From: Bacteroides faecium | GTDB taxonomy: Bacteria > Bacteroidota > Bacteroidia > Bacteroidales > Bacteroidaceae | Reading direction: 5' to 3' | Length of the DNA stretch: 64,000 nt | Assembly (NCBI RefSeq): GCF_012113595.1 | Contig: NZ_CP050831.1 | Span: 4,464,001 to 4,528,000 of the forward strand | Part shown: positions 32,397 to 41,886 of the stretch, piece after piece | Layout of the letters: each line of letters opens with the position of its first letter | Position numbering within the stretch: the stretch's first letter is position 1 | Notes under the pieces: model-generated | The model's database searches: none | The model's input: the letters and a program-made list of their open reading frames with translations, nothing else | Told to the model about the DNA's origin: nothing | Program-made: the position numbers and the translations under genes

Positions 32397-32689
32397 TCTT
32401 TTAGCAAGATTTTTTTTACCGTTTTTTCGGGAAATGAGATAACCTGCTATGTTTCAAATGTTAAACGGGAGAAATTTTTTTTCGGTGTCTTTGATTTTTT
32501 TTGTTGATAGGGAAGGAAGTTGAAACATATTAACGCTATCCGCTTATGGTAGTAACAGTATCTTTGTGAAATCAGGAACTATAATTGATTGGATATTGAT
32601 GTTATATTCAGTTTCTATTGAGTTTTAATAAATAAGGGATTTTATGTAAATCTGATGAATACAGAAAAAAAGAGCAGAGGAAAGGGCAT
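32397..32689. other. Non-coding gap without a recognisable gene
   Basis: AT-rich DNA between the tRNA promoter and the candidate small RNA. The only signal is a plus-strand TATCTTTG (32559-32566) without a -33 box; transcripts from it would run into the hairpin at 32697-32717. Confidence 0.5.
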
Positions 32690-32757
32690 AAAAAAAGGCT
32701 ATCTATCCCAGACAGCCAATCTTTTTTGTTAACCTTAAATCTAATACTATGAAAAAC
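32690..32757 (-). ncRNA. Candidate small RNA or promoter-proximal terminated transcript
   Basis: A consensus minus-strand promoter (32764-32794) should start RNA near 32757. About 40 nt later it meets an 8-bp stem (ggctgtct/agatagcc, 32710-32717 with 32697-32704) followed by seven Ts (32690-32696). No gene lies within. The same terminator also sits 113 nt downstream of viaA, so an independent small RNA and a viaA 3' UTR product are both possible. Confidence 0.5.
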
Positions 32758-32763
32758 ACATTG

Positions 32764-32794
32764 CAAATATACGGACTTCTGTGAAATTAGCAAA
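32764..32794 (-). promoter_or_regulatory. Consensus promoter ahead of the candidate small RNA
   Basis: Minus strand TTTG (32791-32794), 19-nt spacer, TATATTTG (32764-32771), matching the Bacteroides consensus exactly, within the gap after viaA. Confidence 0.7.
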
Positions 32795-32829
32795 TAAAAC
32801 AAGGAAAAACGCATGTTTTATAACATTGA

Positions 32830-34263
32830 TTAAATATTTGATTCTTCAATTCTATTTTTATTAAGTTTTTCGGCGCTCTGAATGCTATATTCCCAATATT
32901 TATCACATAATTTCAGATAACTGGCTTCAGCGCTTTTACCACCTAAGGAAATGGCATACATCTTTGTCTGTTTGGCTTTCGCCCGTTCTATGCTTTTGGC
33001 TAACATATTATCGACAGGACGCATTTCAAAGTCGGACACTGTGATGATGTCTGCTTCCATATATCCTTCCTCGCTGATTTTCCGCAAGGCATGAGTGATG
33101 ACGGGTTCCATATCTGTGCCGCCATGAAAAGACTGGCTCAGGAAATCGACAAGACGGTCGAAGTTACTTCCCAAATCGGTAATTTCAATACATTCAATAT
33201 CATCCGAGAAAAGGATGATATAGCATTTCCGATGTTGCACTTCCGTCAGTTCGGCAATGGCGAGTAGGGTTGACTTCGCAATTCTTTCCCGTTCTCCCGC
33301 CATAGAACCGGAAGTGTCCAGGCAGACGATGAAAGGACCTTCGACTTCTTCGGAGACTTCATTTCCTGCCGTTTTCTTGTCATTGATATCTTGCTTTTCG
33401 TGCGATTGGTAATCGATAACTTGAAGCCGTTTCTCTATAAAACGTTCGAAGAATACGGTTTGCAGGCTTTTTTCTGCCAGATAGCAATACTCCAGAGGGA
33501 GAAGGCTGTTCAAATCGTTTCCTTCACAAATGCCTGTAATATCACTACGTGTGGCATGGGATACGATTTGCTCCCGATGAATGCCCGCAGTCATTTTGAA
33601 ACGTTTCCGGCTGCTTTGATGCTTCTTTCCCAATATCTCCACCAATTCGCGGATTACTGGATTCCGTTTGATAGTTTCTTCGTATTCCAGGATTTGCTCC
33701 GCTATCTGTTTGTGGTTACGGAGCAGCCAGACGAGGCGTGAACCGCCGCGTACCGGAAGATTTTTGGAAAGTGACAGTTGAAGGCGGTAAAAGTCATCAC
33801 AGAGCTGTCCGATATGTTCCATCTGGTAGTTGAACTCGTTGTTCGAGAGAAATGTATGCCATTTGTCGAAAAAGAGAGCACGCAGAGCTTTCCATTCCTT
33901 GGAACGGGGGCTGATAACGGCAAAACGTTGGAGATAATATTTCACGTTCAGGTCTACCAGGTGATATTTCATGGAAAAGGGATAAGCGCTGTTCTTCATA
34001 AATTGAAGAAACTTGGCATCGGACGCTTCATCCATTTCGTGGAAATATTCCCATTGCGATGCATAACGGGAATAGAAATCCTGCAAAGAGGGTTGTGTAT
34101 GGCGAAAATACTGATGAATATCCGCATCCAGTTCTTCGGGGCGGATAATCAGGTTGTGCAGTTGTTCATCGTACACGTCGTAGGCTATTCCCTGCAATTT
34201 CTCGTAGTAGATGTCTTGCAGATGTTTGAGCCTAATACTCTCTGTTCTCTTGTTCATGGGCAT
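32830..34263 (-). CDS. viaA: VWA-domain protein, ViaA-like partner of RavA
   Basis: A 477-residue cytoplasmic protein. The N-terminal ~290 residues are helical. The C-terminal von Willebrand A domain has the MIDAS motif 'DTSGSMAG' (D about residue 316), a 'GGTDMEP' threonine and 'TVSDFEMR' Asp. Length and layout match E. coli ViaA (483 residues). ViaA works with the MoxR-type ATPase RavA; in E. coli the pair affects respiratory complexes and aminoglycoside sensitivity. It overlaps the 3' end of ravA by 32 bp. Symbol given by homology of the pair. Confidence 0.88.
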   Translation of the reverse strand: MPMNKRTESIRLKHLQDIYYEKLQGIAYDVYDEQLHNLIIRPEELDADIHQYFRHTQPSLQDFYSRYASQWEYFHEMDEASDAKFLQFMKNSAYPFSMKYHLVDLNVKYYLQRFAVISPRSKEWKALRALFFDKWHTFLSNNEFNYQMEHIGQLCDDFYRLQLSLSKNLPVRGGSRLVWLLRNHKQIAEQILEYEETIKRNPVIRELVEILGKKHQSSRKRFKMTAGIHREQIVSHATRSDITGICEGNDLNSLLPLEYCYLAEKSLQTVFFERFIEKRLQVIDYQSHEKQDINDKKTAGNEVSEEVEGPFIVCLDTSGSMAGERERIAKSTLLAIAELTEVQHRKCYIILFSDDIECIEITDLGSNFDRLVDFLSQSFHGGTDMEPVITHALRKISEEGYMEADIITVSDFEMRPVDNMLAKSIERAKAKQTKMYAISLGGKSAEASYLKLCDKYWEYSIQSAEKLNKNRIEESNI

Positions 34264-35806
34264 GGGCGATGATGCGAAGCTCGTTCCGGTAGTTTTCGAT
34301 GATATGTGCAGTTTCTCCTAAAATCCGTCTAATCTTGCTTTTCTGCGACGGACTCAGGAAAAGATGTTCTTTCGTGTATGCAGTCTCCCGTTCTGAAATC
34401 GTCTTATATTCTACTTCCATCTGATGGAGCAGGTCGATGACTTCCTGCAAGGTGAATTCGAACGGAGTACTGTCATCTTGCTGTGCCGGCAGAGGGTCGC
34501 AATTATCGTAGCATAATAGCGGATACTCTTGGTTGTTGACAAAAACAGAGCGTCTTCCTTTTCGGAGAGAATAGATGTTCTTTTGTGCAACGTTCCTGTT
34601 TTTTACAAAGTCGTAGGCTTTCAGGATTTTGTTGACAGGGCGAAACTTGTCTTGCTGGATATAGAATAGCCGGTTGCTGTCTTTTTTCAGAGATTGGTAG
34701 TCCGAAGCAAATATAAGCAGGTTTCCGGCAATATGATATCCCTCGATGCGATGATAAAATGTATCTACCACCTGGATTCCCGGGTCGCTGAGTTCCCGCA
34801 AACTATGTTCGGATTTCATGTTTTCTTTCAAGCTATCCAGTTTCTGCTCCAGCCTTTTTTCGCCTAACAGATAAGCATTGATACCCCGTGTTATGGATTG
34901 CTCTACCATTTCTTCGATAATGGGCAATTGGGAGACTTCATCCCACAGGCAGGCACTCATCAAGAGACAATCGGAGAAGTGGATTCCCGCAGACTCGTTC
35001 AGATAGGCGGAAGTGCGGAGCAGGCCTACTATTTTCTTCCAGCGGCGGTCGGATATATAGATGGGCGGGGTGTTTTCATCGCGTCCTGTGTTATACAGCT
35101 CTATTTCCCGTTTGATATTATGAATCAGTTCAAAGATTGTATAATGGATTCCTACTTTTTCACTTTCAGCTTGTATCTTAGAGTATAACTCATCATCTAT
35201 CTGGAGTTCCCCGGGAATTTCGGGTTCCATCTCTTTCGTGGAAGAAATCATCTGGTCGAAAGCATATTCCTGTTCGATGCATCCCACAAACTGGCGAACC
35301 AGGAAACGGTCGTACAGAGCTTCCAGTCCCTCACCTTTGGCGGGTAGTTCGTTGGAAGCGGCAATCAGGGCTTTCAGAGGTACACGAACCGTGAACTGTC
35401 CGTTGCGATATATCTTTTCATTGATAACCGTCAGAAGTGAATTCTGAATGGCAGGCCCGGCTTTCCATATTTCATCCAGGAAAACAATCGCAGCCGTGGG
35501 TAAATACCCTTTTGTGATGCGTTCGTATGTATCTTCGTCTTTCAACTTGGATATGGAAACTGGACCGAATATTTCGTCGGGTGTACTGAAACGGGACATC
35601 AGATACTCGAAAGCGTCCGCATTCTTGAAAGCAAGCTTGAGCCTTCGAGCCACCAGACTCTTGGCTACCCCCGGGGGACCCAACAGAAAGATGCTCTCAC
35701 CTGCCATAGCTGATAGCAGGGAAAGTGCGATGGTATGTTCCTTTTCAAATACTCCCTCGTTGAGAGACTTTAGTAATTGGGTGATATGCGATTTGATAGA
35801 CTTCAT
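34232..35806 (-). CDS. ravA: MoxR-family AAA+ ATPase, RavA-like
   Basis: A 524-residue protein started at the ATG at 35806 ('MKSIKSHITQLLKSLNEG'); the frame is open further upstream but that part is unlike the family and would overlap promoter-like DNA. The AAA+ domain holds Walker A GPPGVAKS (43-50), Walker B 'IVFLDEIWKAGPAIQNSLL' and sensor 'ALIAASNELP'. The C-terminal region includes the RavA-specific domain that binds partners. E. coli RavA is 498 residues. First gene of the ravA-viaA operon; a chaperone-like role on protein complexes is inferred. Confidence 0.9.
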   Translation of the reverse strand: MKSIKSHITQLLKSLNEGVFEKEHTIALSLLSAMAGESIFLLGPPGVAKSLVARRLKLAFKNADAFEYLMSRFSTPDEIFGPVSISKLKDEDTYERITKGYLPTAAIVFLDEIWKAGPAIQNSLLTVINEKIYRNGQFTVRVPLKALIAASNELPAKGEGLEALYDRFLVRQFVGCIEQEYAFDQMISSTKEMEPEIPGELQIDDELYSKIQAESEKVGIHYTIFELIHNIKREIELYNTGRDENTPPIYISDRRWKKIVGLLRTSAYLNESAGIHFSDCLLMSACLWDEVSQLPIIEEMVEQSITRGINAYLLGEKRLEQKLDSLKENMKSEHSLRELSDPGIQVVDTFYHRIEGYHIAGNLLIFASDYQSLKKDSNRLFYIQQDKFRPVNKILKAYDFVKNRNVAQKNIYSLRKGRRSVFVNNQEYPLLCYDNCDPLPAQQDDSTPFEFTLQEVIDLLHQMEVEYKTISERETAYTKEHLFLSPSQKSKIRRILGETAHIIENYRNELRIIAHAHEQENREY

Positions 35807-35840
35807 GCGACAGATGATTTTATGTGTTGTCAGTGGGGGA

Positions 35841-35890
35841 CAAAGATACAAGAATTCCTTGAAATGAACTTCATAATTCCTTGAAACGAA
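35841..35890 (-). promoter_or_regulatory. ravA promoter region with paired direct repeat
   Basis: Minus-strand TATCTTTG (35841-35848) lies 35 nt before the ravA ATG. Upstream of it a 16-mer aattccttgaaa(t/c)gaa occurs twice, 35853-35868 and 35875-35890 (22 bp apart), occupying the place of the -33 box: a plausible regulator site. Confidence 0.5.
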
Positions 35891-36033
35891 TTTTATCAGT
35901 TCCGGAAGCTTTAGGGGATTTCCTCTCGACAAGTAGGAATTTTCAGTTTTATGGGGAAATTTCATTCTATACTTTTGTCATATCGAAAGATAAATGATAG
36001 ATAATAATAAATAACCATTAAAAATAAAGGAAT

Positions 36034-36480
36034 ATGAAAACGAACACATTCAGATACTTAGGCTTGGCTTTGATGGCCGTATTGATGATAAGCTTTACTT
36101 CTTGCGAAGTAGAAATTGACAGCTTTTATGATGATGACAATATTAGCGGAGGTTATTACAATCGTTCTGTCGATTTATGCAGCCGCACGTGGGCGAGTTC
36201 TTATTGGGATATAGATGGTAACTATTGCCGTCAGGAACTAGACTTCTTTTTAGATCGTACAGGGATTGACTACATACGGGTGAAGTATCCCAACGGATAT
36301 GTAGAGGAATTTGAATATAAATTCCGTTGGAGCTGGGATAACTACGCACAGACCTCTATCCGTATGTCTTATGGACCGAATGATGTATCATATCTGGATG
36401 ACGTATATATCGGTGGCAACAGGTTGAGCGGTTATCTGGACGGACGGAATAACTTTGTGGAATATCAGGGGAAAAGATAA
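36034..36480 (+). CDS. Hypothetical small lipoprotein
   Basis: A 148-residue protein with a lipoprotein signal ('LALMAVLMISFTSC', lipidated Cys at 24). The mature part is short, acidic near the lipid anchor ('EVEIDSFYDDDN', usable as an outer-membrane export signal) and rich in Tyr, Trp and beta-strands ('CSRTWASSYWDIDGNYCRQEL', broken after 20; 'YIRVKYPNGYVEEFEYKF'). I do not recognise the family. A weak promoter (TACTTTTG, 35970-35977) lies 57 nt upstream. No operon partner; the 256-bp gap after it holds no gene. Confidence 0.8.
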   Translation: MKTNTFRYLGLALMAVLMISFTSCEVEIDSFYDDDNISGGYYNRSVDLCSRTWASSYWDIDGNYCRQELDFFLDRTGIDYIRVKYPNGYVEEFEYKFRWSWDNYAQTSIRMSYGPNDVSYLDDVYIGGNRLSGYLDGRNNFVEYQGKR

Positions 36481-36683
36481 CAAAGAATATGTAATGGGAT
36501 AATAGGTGAAAAGTACGTAAATGTCAATATGCGGGTAAAAAGAGAAAGGATAATAAAGTAAAGACAGAAGTTTTACAAAGATTAAAAACAAAATAATAGG
36601 TAAGGCGGTAAAAGGGTTGCCAATAAGATTTCAGGATATTAAGAATCAGACCATATATGGGGCGCGAAATGAAAGCTAAAAGT

Positions 36684-36714
36684 TTTGAATGGGACTAAAT
36701 AGTTTTTATCTTTG
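36684..36714 (+). promoter_or_regulatory. Consensus promoter of the YidE-like transporter
   Basis: TTTG (36684-36687), 19-nt spacer, TATCTTTG (36707-36714): exact Bacteroides consensus, 22 nt before the ATG. Confidence 0.82.
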
Positions 36715-36736
36715 CGCCCTATTAGTTTGAATATAC

Positions 36737-38401
36737 ATGGAGTGGTTATATAGTTTATTTCTCGAACATTCTGCCTTACAGGCTGTTGTGGTACTTTCGC
36801 TGATTTCGGCAATAGGTCTGGGGCTGGGAAGAGTGCATTTCTGGGGAGTTTCCCTGGGAGTCACTTTTGTTTTTTTTGCGGGTATTCTTGCCGGGCATTT
36901 CGGGCTTTCGGTGGATGCGCAGATGTTGAATTATGCAGAAAGTTTCGGACTCGTCATATTTGTTTATTCCCTTGGGCTGCAAGTGGGGCCCGGTTTCTTC
37001 AGCTCTTTTCGTAAAGGCGGAGTGACGCTGAACATGTTGGCGCTCGGAGTCGTTCTTTTAGGAACATTGCTGACGGTGGTAGCCAGTTATGCCACGGGTG
37101 TGTCTCTTCCCGATATGGTTGGTATTCTTTGTGGCGCAACGACCAATACTCCGGCATTGGGAGCTGCGCAGCAAACTTTGAAACAGATGGGAATGGAGAG
37201 CAGTACGCCTGCCCTGGGATGTGCGGTGGCATATCCGATGGGAGTAGTCGGCGTAATTCTTGCCGTTTTATTAATCCGTAAAGTACTGGTTCGTAAAGAA
37301 GATTTGGAGATAAAAGAGAAAGATGATGCGAACAAAACTTATATTGCAGCGTTTCAAGTACACAATCCTGCTATTTTCAATAAGAGTATAAAGGATATTG
37401 CTCATATGAGTTACCCGAAGTTTGTCATCTCCCGTTTATGGCGGGACGGGCATGTCAGCATCCCGACTTCCGATAAAGTATTGAAGGAAGGAGACCGCCT
37501 GCTGGTGATAACCGCAGAGAAAGATGCTTTAGCCTTGACTGTTCTTTTCGGGGAGCAGGAAAATACGGATTGGAACAAAGAGGATATTGACTGGAATGCG
37601 ATTGACAGCGAACTGGTTTCCCAACGTATCGTCGTCACTCGTCCTGAACTGAACGGAAAGAAACTGGGCGCTCTCCGGTTGAGAAATCATTATGGGATTA
37701 ATATCAGCCGCGTTTACCGTTCGGGCGTACAGTTGCTTGCCACTCCGGGACTGATACTTCAGTTGGGCGACCGCTTGACAGTGGTAGGAGAGAAGGCAGC
37801 TATCCAAAATGTAGAGAAAGTACTGGGTAATGCTGTCAAGAGCTTGAAAGAACCTAATCTGGTGGTTATATTTATCGGTATCGTGTTGGGATTGGCATTG
37901 GGTGCTATTCCTTTTTCCATTCCGGGAGTCAGCACTCCCGTGAAGCTGGGATTGGCGGGTGGACCGATTATTGTCGGTATCCTTTTGGGTACATTCGGAC
38001 CACGGATACATATGATTACCTATACCACCCGCAGCGCAAATCTGATGTTGCGCGCACTGGGACTTTCCATGTATCTTGCCTGTTTGGGACTGGATGCCGG
38101 AGCGCATTTCTTCGATACTGTATTCCGCCCGGAAGGCTTGTTATGGATTGCTTTGGGAGCAGGACTGACGATTGTTCCGACAGTCTTGGTAGGCTTTATA
38201 GCCTTCAAGATGATGAAGATAGATTTCGGTACGGTGTCCGGTATGTTGTGCGGAAGTATGGCGAATCCGATGGCGTTGAATTATGCAAATGATACAATCC
38301 CCGGTGACAATCCGTCCGTAGCTTATGCGACAGTATACCCGCTGTGTATGTTTCTGCGGGTGATTATCGCGCAAGTGTTGTTGATGTTCTTGTTAAATTG
38401 A
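36737..38401 (+). CDS. YidE/AspT-family putative membrane transporter with two TrkA-C domains
   Basis: A 554-residue inner-membrane protein with the symmetrical layout of the aspartate:alanine exchanger superfamily: about five helices (1-185), two cytoplasmic TrkA-C/RCK-C regulatory domains (about 195-370), then about six helices (375-554). The paired transporter motifs 'GILCGATTNTPALGAAQQ' (N-terminal half) and 'GMLCGSMANPMALNYAND' (C-terminal half) are those of AspT-like duplications. Length equals E. coli YidE (553). Substrate is unknown; small organic acids are plausible. Monocistronic with its own consensus promoter. Confidence 0.9.
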   Translation: MEWLYSLFLEHSALQAVVVLSLISAIGLGLGRVHFWGVSLGVTFVFFAGILAGHFGLSVDAQMLNYAESFGLVIFVYSLGLQVGPGFFSSFRKGGVTLNMLALGVVLLGTLLTVVASYATGVSLPDMVGILCGATTNTPALGAAQQTLKQMGMESSTPALGCAVAYPMGVVGVILAVLLIRKVLVRKEDLEIKEKDDANKTYIAAFQVHNPAIFNKSIKDIAHMSYPKFVISRLWRDGHVSIPTSDKVLKEGDRLLVITAEKDALALTVLFGEQENTDWNKEDIDWNAIDSELVSQRIVVTRPELNGKKLGALRLRNHYGINISRVYRSGVQLLATPGLILQLGDRLTVVGEKAAIQNVEKVLGNAVKSLKEPNLVVIFIGIVLGLALGAIPFSIPGVSTPVKLGLAGGPIIVGILLGTFGPRIHMITYTTRSANLMLRALGLSMYLACLGLDAGAHFFDTVFRPEGLLWIALGAGLTIVPTVLVGFIAFKMMKIDFGTVSGMLCGSMANPMALNYANDTIPGDNPSVAYATVYPLCMFLRVIIAQVLLMFLLN

Positions 38402-38543
38402 TAATTGAGAATTAAAAATTGAGAAATAATAGACTTGTGAATAAAAAGTACTATATTTATAACGAATAACCGAATCGTATGATTCCAAACAAAGAACATA
38501 AGAAGCAAAATAATTGGTAATTAGTAAATTGTAATAAAATAAA

Positions 38544-40538
38544 ATGACTGCTCAAAGTAATATAACTCCTGAAAGTATTGTGAGCGACCTTCGCTATCTG
38601 CAATTGCTTTCCCGAAGTTTTCCTACGATTGCTGATGCAAGTACGGAAATAATCAACCTGGAAGCTATCTTGAATCTACCTAAGGGGACGGAGCATTTCT
38701 TGACAGATATACATGGTGAATACGAAGCCTTTCAACATGTGCTGAAAAATGCGTCGGGTGCGGTAAAACGTAAAGTGAATGAAATATTCGGTAATACTCT
38801 CCGTGAGGCGGAAAAGAAAGAAATCTGTACTCTGATTTACTATCCCGAAGAAAAGCTCCAACTCGTGAAAGCGCGTGAAAAGGATTTGGACGACTGGTAT
38901 CTGATAACGTTGAACCAACTGGTGAAAGTCTGCCAGAATGTATCGTCCAAGTACACCCGCTCCAAAGTGCGCAAATCCCTTCCTGCCGAATTTTCTTATA
39001 TCATACAGGAACTGTTGCACGAATCTTCCATCGAGCCGAATAAGCATGCTTATATCAATGTGATTATCAGTACGATTATTACTACAAAGCGTGCGGATGA
39101 TTTTATCATTGCCATGTGCAACCTGATTCAGCGTCTCACTATCGACTCTCTTCATATCGTAGGTGATATCTACGACCGTGGCCCGGGCGCTCACATTATT
39201 ATGGATACTTTGTGCAACTATCATAACTTTGATATTCAATGGGGTAACCATGACATTCTTTGGATGGGCGCTGCTTCCGGCAACGACAGTTGCATCGCCA
39301 ACGTTATCCGTATGTCTATGCGTTATGGCAATCTGGGTACACTGGAAGATGGTTATGGAATCAATCTGCTTCCATTGGCTACTTTCGCTATGGATACTTA
39401 TGCCGATGACCCTTGCTCTATCTTCATGCCCAAAATGAATTTTGCGGATACTCACTATAATGAGAAGACTTTGCGTCTGATTACCCAAATGCACAAAGCT
39501 ATCACTATTATCCAGTTTAAACTGGAAGCCGAGATTATCGACCGTCGTCCAGAGTTTGGAATGGCAAACCGCAAACTGCTGGAGAAAATAGATTTTGAGC
39601 GTGGCATCTTTGTTTATGAAGGGAAAGAGTATGCACTCCGCGATACGAACTTCCCGACCATCGACCCTGCCGACCCTTATCGTTTGACGGATGAAGAGCG
39701 CGAATTGGTGGAGAAAATTCATTATTCATTTATGAATAGTGAGAAACTGAAGAAACATATGCGCTGCCTGTTTACATATGGCGGAATGTATCTGGTTTCC
39801 AACTCTAACCTTCTCTATCATGCTTCCGTACCTTTGAATGAAGATGGCAGTTTTAAGCATGTCAAGATACGGGGGAAAGAATACTGGGGACGCAAGCTGC
39901 TGGATAAAGCCGACCAATTGATTCGTACCGCTTATTTCGATGAAGACGGGGAAGAGGATAAGGAATTTGCAATGGATTATATCTGGTATATGTGGTGTGG
40001 TCCGGAAGCTCCTTTGTTTGACAAGGATAAAATGGCTACTTTTGAACGTTACTTTGTGGACGACAAAGAGTTGCATAAGGAGAAGAAAGGTTATTATTAT
40101 ACGCTGCGTAACCGGGAAGATATATGTGACCAGATACTGGCTGAGTTCGGGGCTTTAGGTCCTCATTCGCATATTATCAATGGTCACGTACCTGTGAAAA
40201 CGATTCAGGGAGAGCAACCGATGAAAGCCAATGGCAAGCTTTTCGTTATTGATGGCGGATTCTCAAAAGCTTATCAGCCGGAAACGGGAATTGCGGGATA
40301 TACGCTTGTTTATCACTCTCACGGTATGCAGCTCGTGCAGCATGAACCGTTCCAGTCTCGTCAGAAAGCTATTGAAGAGGGCTTGGATATAAAATCGACT
40401 AACTTTGTTTTAGAGTTTAACTCCCAGCGGATGATGGTGAAGGATACCGATAAAGGGAAAGAACTTGTGACGCAGATTCAAGATTTGAAAAAGTTACTTG
40501 TCGCTTATCGTACCGGTTTGATAAAGGAAAAGGTGTAA
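38544..40538 (+). CDS. fbp: Fructose-1,6-bisphosphatase class III
   Basis: A 664-residue cytoplasmic gluconeogenic enzyme that converts fructose 1,6-bisphosphate to fructose 6-phosphate. It has the metallophosphatase-type motifs of class III FBPase: 'DIHGEYEAF' near residue 53, 'GDIYDRGPGAH' near 210, 'WGNHDILWMGA' near 237, and 'INGHVPVKTIQGE' near 547. Class III is the form found in Bacteroidetes and Firmicutes, about 640-670 residues. It stands alone between the transporter and a converging gene, with a terminator 30 bp downstream. Sugar phosphate regenerated here feeds the gnd-zwf-pgl pathway encoded further along. Confidence 0.96.
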   Translation: MTAQSNITPESIVSDLRYLQLLSRSFPTIADASTEIINLEAILNLPKGTEHFLTDIHGEYEAFQHVLKNASGAVKRKVNEIFGNTLREAEKKEICTLIYYPEEKLQLVKAREKDLDDWYLITLNQLVKVCQNVSSKYTRSKVRKSLPAEFSYIIQELLHESSIEPNKHAYINVIISTIITTKRADDFIIAMCNLIQRLTIDSLHIVGDIYDRGPGAHIIMDTLCNYHNFDIQWGNHDILWMGAASGNDSCIANVIRMSMRYGNLGTLEDGYGINLLPLATFAMDTYADDPCSIFMPKMNFADTHYNEKTLRLITQMHKAITIIQFKLEAEIIDRRPEFGMANRKLLEKIDFERGIFVYEGKEYALRDTNFPTIDPADPYRLTDEERELVEKIHYSFMNSEKLKKHMRCLFTYGGMYLVSNSNLLYHASVPLNEDGSFKHVKIRGKEYWGRKLLDKADQLIRTAYFDEDGEEDKEFAMDYIWYMWCGPEAPLFDKDKMATFERYFVDDKELHKEKKGYYYTLRNREDICDQILAEFGALGPHSHIINGHVPVKTIQGEQPMKANGKLFVIDGGFSKAYQPETGIAGYTLVYHSHGMQLVQHEPFQSRQKAIEEGLDIKSTNFVLEFNSQRMMVKDTDKGKELVTQIQDLKKLLVAYRTGLIKEKV

Positions 40539-40567
40539 TAGATAAAGTCGTACATTATATCATAAAT

Positions 40568-40622
40568 AAGCCCTGTAAGAACGATGAAATTGAAGTTTCA
40601 CTCTTACAGGGCTTATTCTTTT
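40568..40622. terminator. Bidirectional terminator between fbp and the converging gene
   Basis: 13-bp arms aagccctgtaaga (40568-40580) and complement (40602-40614), with an inner gaaa/tttc pairing in the loop and T-rich sequence after. Serves fbp on the plus strand and the repeat protein on the minus strand. Confidence 0.85.
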
Positions 40623-40679
40623 ATTTTGTTTTTGGGGAACTTGTAGTTTGCCTATTTCCTTCTATTAAAAGAGAATAAT

Positions 40680-41828
40680 TTAGAAAAGAACAATACCCGC
40701 TTCTACAATCGCTCCTTTATCGTAATTACTAGATTTATTATAGAATCGGGTCAAGCCGTAGCCGCCTGTCGCGAAAACACCGAATTTCTTAGTGAACTGA
40801 TATTCCAAATTAGCACGTGCCTGCAATGCGTACAGGCGTCTTGGAATTACTTCATCCTTATTATCACAGGCTTCTATATGCTGGTATCCGAGGTCACCAC
40901 TGATAGAGAGTCCCTTATAGATAGGAAAGGACAGGCCGGCACGATAGGACGCACTCATAGAAAACTTGTCATTCAATCCCTGGTACATGGAACCCACTCC
41001 TAGAATCGTATAGAATAATTGGTTCTTGAAACGTACACCTATATTGGCAGGAGTCGCATTACCACCATATACCATCATCTGTATTCTTGTATTAGGATTT
41101 GCGTTGACCAATCCTAATTGAAGTCCTTTCATGTCTTCCCTGTAATAATTGACCAGACCAATCTGCAGTCCACGGACTTTTGTAGCGTAATTGCACAATG
41201 CTATCTGTACACCATTCAATTTTGTAGCCGTAATATTGGCAATGCCGGCTATTTGTAAACCATTCATGTTTTCGCCTACCACATTCAAGAGTCCGGAAGT
41301 CATCATACCATTGAAACTTTGTCCCGTGATATTCGCTGCGCCAGAGAAATGAATACCCGAAGCCATGTTTCCTGTCACATTCATAAAACCGCTTATCATT
41401 ACTCCTGAGCTATTATCTCCACCGATACCGGTAAGTCCGGCAATGGTTACTCCACGTGTACCGTCACCGGTTATATTAACCAGTCCGGCAGTGGAAAATC
41501 CCACCGTATTGTCTCCGCTGATATTGCTGACACCGGCTATTTGAACGCCTCGCATTGTTCCCCCTGCCAGGTTGGCCAATCCTGTAATCTGAACACCATT
41601 CATATCACCGTGAATTACGCTTCCCAATGCATTGATTCCTACACCATTCAGACGATTCATGGTAGACAACAGACCGATATTCACATAAGTGGTCTGCGTA
41701 CTGTCATGCGGTTGCGTACAAATATCTTTCCAAATGGAAATATTAATACCGGCACTCTTGTTCTGTGCTGGTAAACAAACGGCAGCCATTAGGATAGCTG
41801 CCGTGATTATTGTCTTCTTTATTTTCAT
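40680..41828 (-). CDS. Exported repeat protein (LA_2272-type surface repeats), likely beta-solenoid plus barrel
   Basis: A 382-residue protein with signal peptide ('IITAAILMAAVCLPA', then Q22). Residues ~55-240 consist of about nine tandem units of roughly 20 residues of the form GVQIAGLxNIxGDNxxG: 'MNGVQITGLANLAGG', 'MRGVQIAGVSNISGDN', 'TRGVTIAGLTGIGGDN' and others. This pattern is called LA_2272 surface repeat and predicts a stacked beta-solenoid. The C-terminal ~130 residues alternate like an outer-membrane beta-barrel and end in Phe ('GAIVEAGIVLF'). Cell-surface location is likely; function unknown. Confidence 0.82.
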   Translation of the reverse strand: MKIKKTIITAAILMAAVCLPAQNKSAGINISIWKDICTQPHDSTQTTYVNIGLLSTMNRLNGVGINALGSVIHGDMNGVQITGLANLAGGTMRGVQIAGVSNISGDNTVGFSTAGLVNITGDGTRGVTIAGLTGIGGDNSSGVMISGFMNVTGNMASGIHFSGAANITGQSFNGMMTSGLLNVVGENMNGLQIAGIANITATKLNGVQIALCNYATKVRGLQIGLVNYYREDMKGLQLGLVNANPNTRIQMMVYGGNATPANIGVRFKNQLFYTILGVGSMYQGLNDKFSMSASYRAGLSFPIYKGLSISGDLGYQHIEACDNKDEVIPRRLYALQARANLEYQFTKKFGVFATGGYGLTRFYNKSSNYDKGAIVEAGIVLF

Positions 41829-41886
41829 TCTTATGTCTCTTTATCTTCGGTTTAAGTTATATTCTTCTACGCTAAGCTTAGTTGCC

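Noticed and set aside
32751..32786. Short frame beginning MKNTLQIYGLL as a truncated gene start
   Set aside because: Stops after 11 codons with no continuing homology in other frames; the same DNA fits better as a minus-strand promoter.
38676..39722. Long open frame antisense to fbp
   Set aside because: Shadow of a strongly conserved gene; no domain and no promoter.
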